Made by a program: the position numbers and the translations under genes
Notes under the pieces: model-generated
Databases searched by the model: none
What the model saw: only the letters and a program-made list of their open reading frames with translations
Told to the model about the DNA's origin: nothing
In this document: piece after piece, positions 61,256 to 64,000 of the stretch
Layout: each line of letters begins with the position of its first letter
How positions within the stretch are numbered: the first letter of the stretch is position 1
Assembly: GCA_000751595.1 (NCBI GenBank)
Contig: CCMH01000009.1
Location: 186,001-250,000 of the forward strand
Direction of reading: 5' to 3'
Length of the DNA stretch: 64,000 bases
From: Weeksella massiliensis
GTDB lineage: Bacteria; Bacteroidota; Bacteroidia; Flavobacteriales; Weeksellaceae

Positions 61256-64000
61256 ATGAAAAATTTTTTTCAACAACTTTGGAAGCGTAAATGGGTGAAA
61301 AGATTAAGTATCGCAGGAATAAGTATTGTTGCGATACTTTTTGTTCTAAGTCAACTCATTACCTATCTCATCAATAATGAATTACCCGAAATTATCGAAG
61401 AGAAAAACGATACGCCTTATAATTTAACCTACGAAAGTTTACGCTTTTCTTTGATGGATTCTTCCCTTTCGTTGCGCGAAGTTTCTGTTTCGCCAAAAGA
61501 TTCTACCCAGATAAAAGATTCTATCAAAGCCACAGGAAAAGTAGCGAAAATAGATGTGGTTGGAATTAATTTTTTCAAACTTCTTGCGCAAAAAGAAGTC
61601 TCGGCTTATTCGATCAATATTCACGAACCGATTGTAAATTACTACTTGCCCGATCGCAACAAGGAGCCAAAAGATACCACCGAAGTACAGGTCGGGAAAA
61701 GTCTGAATATCTCTAAAATCAATGTGAAAAAAGGTGAGTTTAATTTGTTTTCATCAGATGGGAAACAACATTTGGCACAAGTTTTAGGGATTGATATTGG
61801 ATTTCAAGGGGTGAAGTTTAGCGAACGAACGGTGGATAAGAAAATACCTTTTCGCTTTTCTGATTTTCAAATCAAAGTCAATGATTTGTTTTTTATTGTG
61901 AATGATAATCAGATGATTCGATCAGAAAAGGTAAAATTAAATCCTACCGATTTCGAATTGAACAACTTCACGATGAAGCCTCTGAAAATGAAGGGGAAAA
62001 AATATGTGCCGAATCAATCGAGCAATGATTTACTTGATATAGAATCTCCGCTTTTGCGTTTATCCAACATGGATTGGGGTTTTACGTTAGAAGATAAATT
62101 GTATTTTAAAACCGATTTAATAAAATTTTCTCAACCTGAAATTACAATTCTTACTGCCGATGATAAACCGAAAAAAGACAATGCAGCAAACATCGAAAAT
62201 GTAAAACGAAAAGCGAATGAAACCGAGCTGATTACTATTAAACAATTGCAAATAGAAAAAGGAAAAATCCGATCGCTTTTATCCAATGCAGAAACGGTGA
62301 AATATTCGATCAGCAATGTGGATCTTAATATAGAAGGAATAAAACTGAACGAATTGACCAGAACAAATCAAATTCCGATCGATTATAATACCTTCAAAAT
62401 AAAACTCGATTCTATGTATTATCGGTTGGATGAAATGCATACGATTCAGGCGTCTGATTTGGATTTGACGAATAAAAACTTGGTGCTCAAGAACTTCAAA
62501 ATGAAACCTTTGATTTCTAAAAATCAGTTCAACAAAAACCAAACTGCCGCCAATACGTTGCTCGATATAGAGGCGCCAATTCTCCGGTTGACGAATAATC
62601 GTTGGGGATTTTTGCAGAATCAGTTTTTCTTCAAAACGCAATCAATCAAACTCGATGAAGTAAAAGTTCGCATTATCGATCAGAAAAATCAACAAGCAAT
62701 TGCCCGTAAAATTGATGAAACTACGCAAAAGTTTCTAATCAATTTTAATCTTCAAGTAGATACGATTGCAATCAATCGTTCACGGTTTGTTTCTGAAGGT
62801 AAATTTGATTTCAATCGAGTGAATCTGAAAGTTTTAGGGTTGAAAAATGATTACGGAAAACAGTTGGGAATTGATCATGTAATTTTCAATAAACCTGTTT
62901 TTACTATTTTTGGTCAACCCAGACGAGTTGCGCAAAGGCAGGGGCAAACCAATCAACAATTCAATGATTATATTCGGGTAAAAAAATTGTCGTTACTCAA
63001 CGGAGAATTGTCGGTAATCCCATATAAAAAGAAAGAACCTAATCTTAGACTTAAAGATATTCAGTTACGTTTTAACGATATTGAAGTTGATCCAAAAACC
63101 ATTCAAGACCCGATTCCTTTCGCCTATAAAAATGTCTTGTTGCGTTCATCGAGCTTAGATTTTGATATGAGTTCTGTTTATCATTTAACAACCGGAAATC
63201 TAGAATTCAATAATGGGAATCTGCAAGTGAATAAAGTGGCTATGAAGCCAAAATTATCGCGTAAAAATTTCAATGCACAACTCAAAGTTCAGTCAGATTT
63301 ATATACCGTGAGTGTGGATAAAGTTAGCGGAAATGGGATAAAATGGGGAATCAGTCAACAAAATGATTTTTTTCTCAACAGTGCTTTCATGAAACTCGAC
63401 CGCATGCATGCCAATATTTATAGAAGTTTGGTTCCGCCGGATGATTTGCGTAAAAAAACAATGTTTTCGCAAAAACTTCGTGAAATGAAGTTCGGTTTAG
63501 GAATAAATAAATTACAAATTGCTAATTCGGTTTTGGAGTACGAAGAAGAAACTGCCAAAAGTATAGGGACAGGAAAATTAACGTTTTCTAATATTCAAAC
63601 CACTATAAATAATGTAAATTCAGGGTATAAAAAAAGAACATTACCCGATGTTGTTGTCAATTGGCGTTCCCAGTTTATGAATGGTGATTTGCAAGCGAAA
63701 TGGACATTCAATCCGATGAATCGCGCAGAGAAATTCAATATTCAAGGATCGATAAGTCAGTTGCCTGCCAAGAATTTAGATCCGTTTTTAGTGCCTTATC
63801 TCAAAGCTTCGGCTGAAGGGAAATTCAATAAAATTACCTTTAACTTCAATGGAAATGATAAAGTTGCCAGCGGAGATTTCGGAATTCATTATCAGAATCT
63901 AAAAGTTAGTTTGTTGAGAGATGATGGATCCAAAAGAAAATTCCTTTCGGCAATCGGAAATATCGCAGTGAAAAAAGATTCGCGAGGAGAAATGAAAAAT
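61256..64000 (+). CDS. Large AsmA-like/DUF748-type envelope protein, 3' end outside window
   Basis: An ATG at 61256 opens a frame that stays open to the last base (915 codons seen). The N-terminus is cytoplasmic and basic (MKNFFQQLWKRKWVKRLS), followed by one membrane helix (AGISIVAILFVLSQLITYL) and a long beta-rich region. Three internal repeats share 'MKPL', 'LLDIE-x-P-x-LRL' and 'WGF' marks (about 61958-62110, 62480-62650 and a weaker one 63231-63390). This plan fits AsmA/TamB/DUF748-type proteins, which span the periplasm and are linked to lipid transport or outer-membrane homeostasis. The family call is by pattern only. Confidence 0.65.
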   Translation, partial: MKNFFQQLWKRKWVKRLSIAGISIVAILFVLSQLITYLINNELPEIIEEKNDTPYNLTYESLRFSLMDSSLSLREVSVSPKDSTQIKDSIKATGKVAKIDVVGINFFKLLAQKEVSAYSINIHEPIVNYYLPDRNKEPKDTTEVQVGKSLNISKINVKKGEFNLFSSDGKQHLAQVLGIDIGFQGVKFSERTVDKKIPFRFSDFQIKVNDLFFIVNDNQMIRSEKVKLNPTDFELNNFTMKPLKMKGKKYVPNQSSNDLLDIESPLLRLSNMDWGFTLEDKLYFKTDLIKFSQPEITILTADDKPKKDNAANIENVKRKANETELITIKQLQIEKGKIRSLLSNAETVKYSISNVDLNIEGIKLNELTRTNQIPIDYNTFKIKLDSMYYRLDEMHTIQASDLDLTNKNLVLKNFKMKPLISKNQFNKNQTAANTLLDIEAPILRLTNNRWGFLQNQFFFKTQSIKLDEVKVRIIDQKNQQAIARKIDETTQKFLINFNLQVDTIAINRSRFVSEGKFDFNRVNLKVLGLKNDYGKQLGIDHVIFNKPVFTIFGQPRRVAQRQGQTNQQFNDYIRVKKLSLLNGELSVIPYKKKEPNLRLKDIQLRFNDIEVDPKTIQDPIPFAYKNVLLRSSSLDFDMSSVYHLTTGNLEFNNGNLQVNKVAMKPKLSRKNFNAQLKVQSDLYTVSVDKVSGNGIKWGISQQNDFFLNSAFMKLDRMHANIYRSLVPPDDLRKKTMFSQKLREMKFGLGINKLQIANSVLEYEEETAKSIGTGKLTFSNIQTTINNVNSGYKKRTLPDVVVNWRSQFMNGDLQAKWTFNPMNRAEKFNIQGSISQLPAKNLDPFLVPYLKASAEGKFNKITFNFNGNDKVASGDFGIHYQNLKVSLLRDDGSKRKFLSAIGNIAVKKDSRGEMKN

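Overview
The window reads as a chromosomal segment of a low-GC member of the Bacteroidota, class Flavobacteriia. It probably belongs near the Weeksellaceae, but I cannot fix the genus. The evidence is type IX secretion (T9SS) sorting domains of types A and B, a PorP/SprF protein, Omp28, DUF6029 and DUF3078 envelope proteins, a bacillithiol deacetylase, a fused ResB/CcsA protein, Bacteroidota-type -7 boxes (TAnnTTTG) and little use of Shine-Dalgarno sites. Nothing looks like a prophage, insertion sequence or CRISPR array. Most genes are housekeeping or envelope genes in short operons separated by clear hairpin terminators.

Layout. 1-2505: 3' part of an S9 peptidase and an acidic hypothetical protein. 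2639-11902: envelope block with two Omp28-type thioredoxin-fold proteins, a TlpA-like thioredoxin, a DUF6029 outer-membrane barrel, two T9SS cargo proteins and a 94-aa exported protein ending in a PID-CTERM-like sorting tail. 12103-15314: aldehyde dehydrogenase and prfC. 15446-19598: T9SS type B adhesin-like protein with its PorP/SprF partner. 19605-22987: two related exported proteins, then a glycosyltransferase/methyltransferase pair preceded by a likely 53-aa gene. 23056-29802: YopX-like protein, fabI, DJ-1/PfpI protein, cytochrome c maturation fusion, glutathione-peroxidase lipoprotein and bshB1. 29866-30057: two identical tRNA-His genes. 30239-32786: M49-like metallopeptidase lipoprotein and lipoprotein superoxide dismutase. 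32881-35173: AT-rich accessory patch with an XRE regulator, a frameshifted lipoprotein and two thioredoxin-like paralogs. 35231-40162: hemACDE operon with a divergent AraC regulator. 41011-47906: queG, ruvB, hemH, two DUF3078 proteins, msrB and aroB. 48174-55982: GlmU-like transferase, then a cysteine-synthase-like enzyme, an AONS/SPT-like acyltransferase, serC, serA, DUF1015 and a YggS protein. 56066-60072: META lipoprotein, pheT and dnaN. 60309-64000: small GNAT, carbonic anhydrase and the start of a large AsmA-like envelope protein.

The most coherent system is 49457-54089. The cysteine-synthase homolog and SPT-like acyltransferase match the two committed steps of sulfonolipid (capnine) synthesis: O-phosphoserine plus sulfite to cysteate, then condensation with a fatty acyl thioester. 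serC and serA follow directly and supply O-phosphoserine. Two other signals stand out. The word GGTAGGA/TCCTACC occurs about 30 times, against roughly 4 expected from composition, with a longer shared context, like a DNA-uptake or other genome-wide signal word. The small exported protein at 8609-8893 has a tripartite C-terminal sorting signal.
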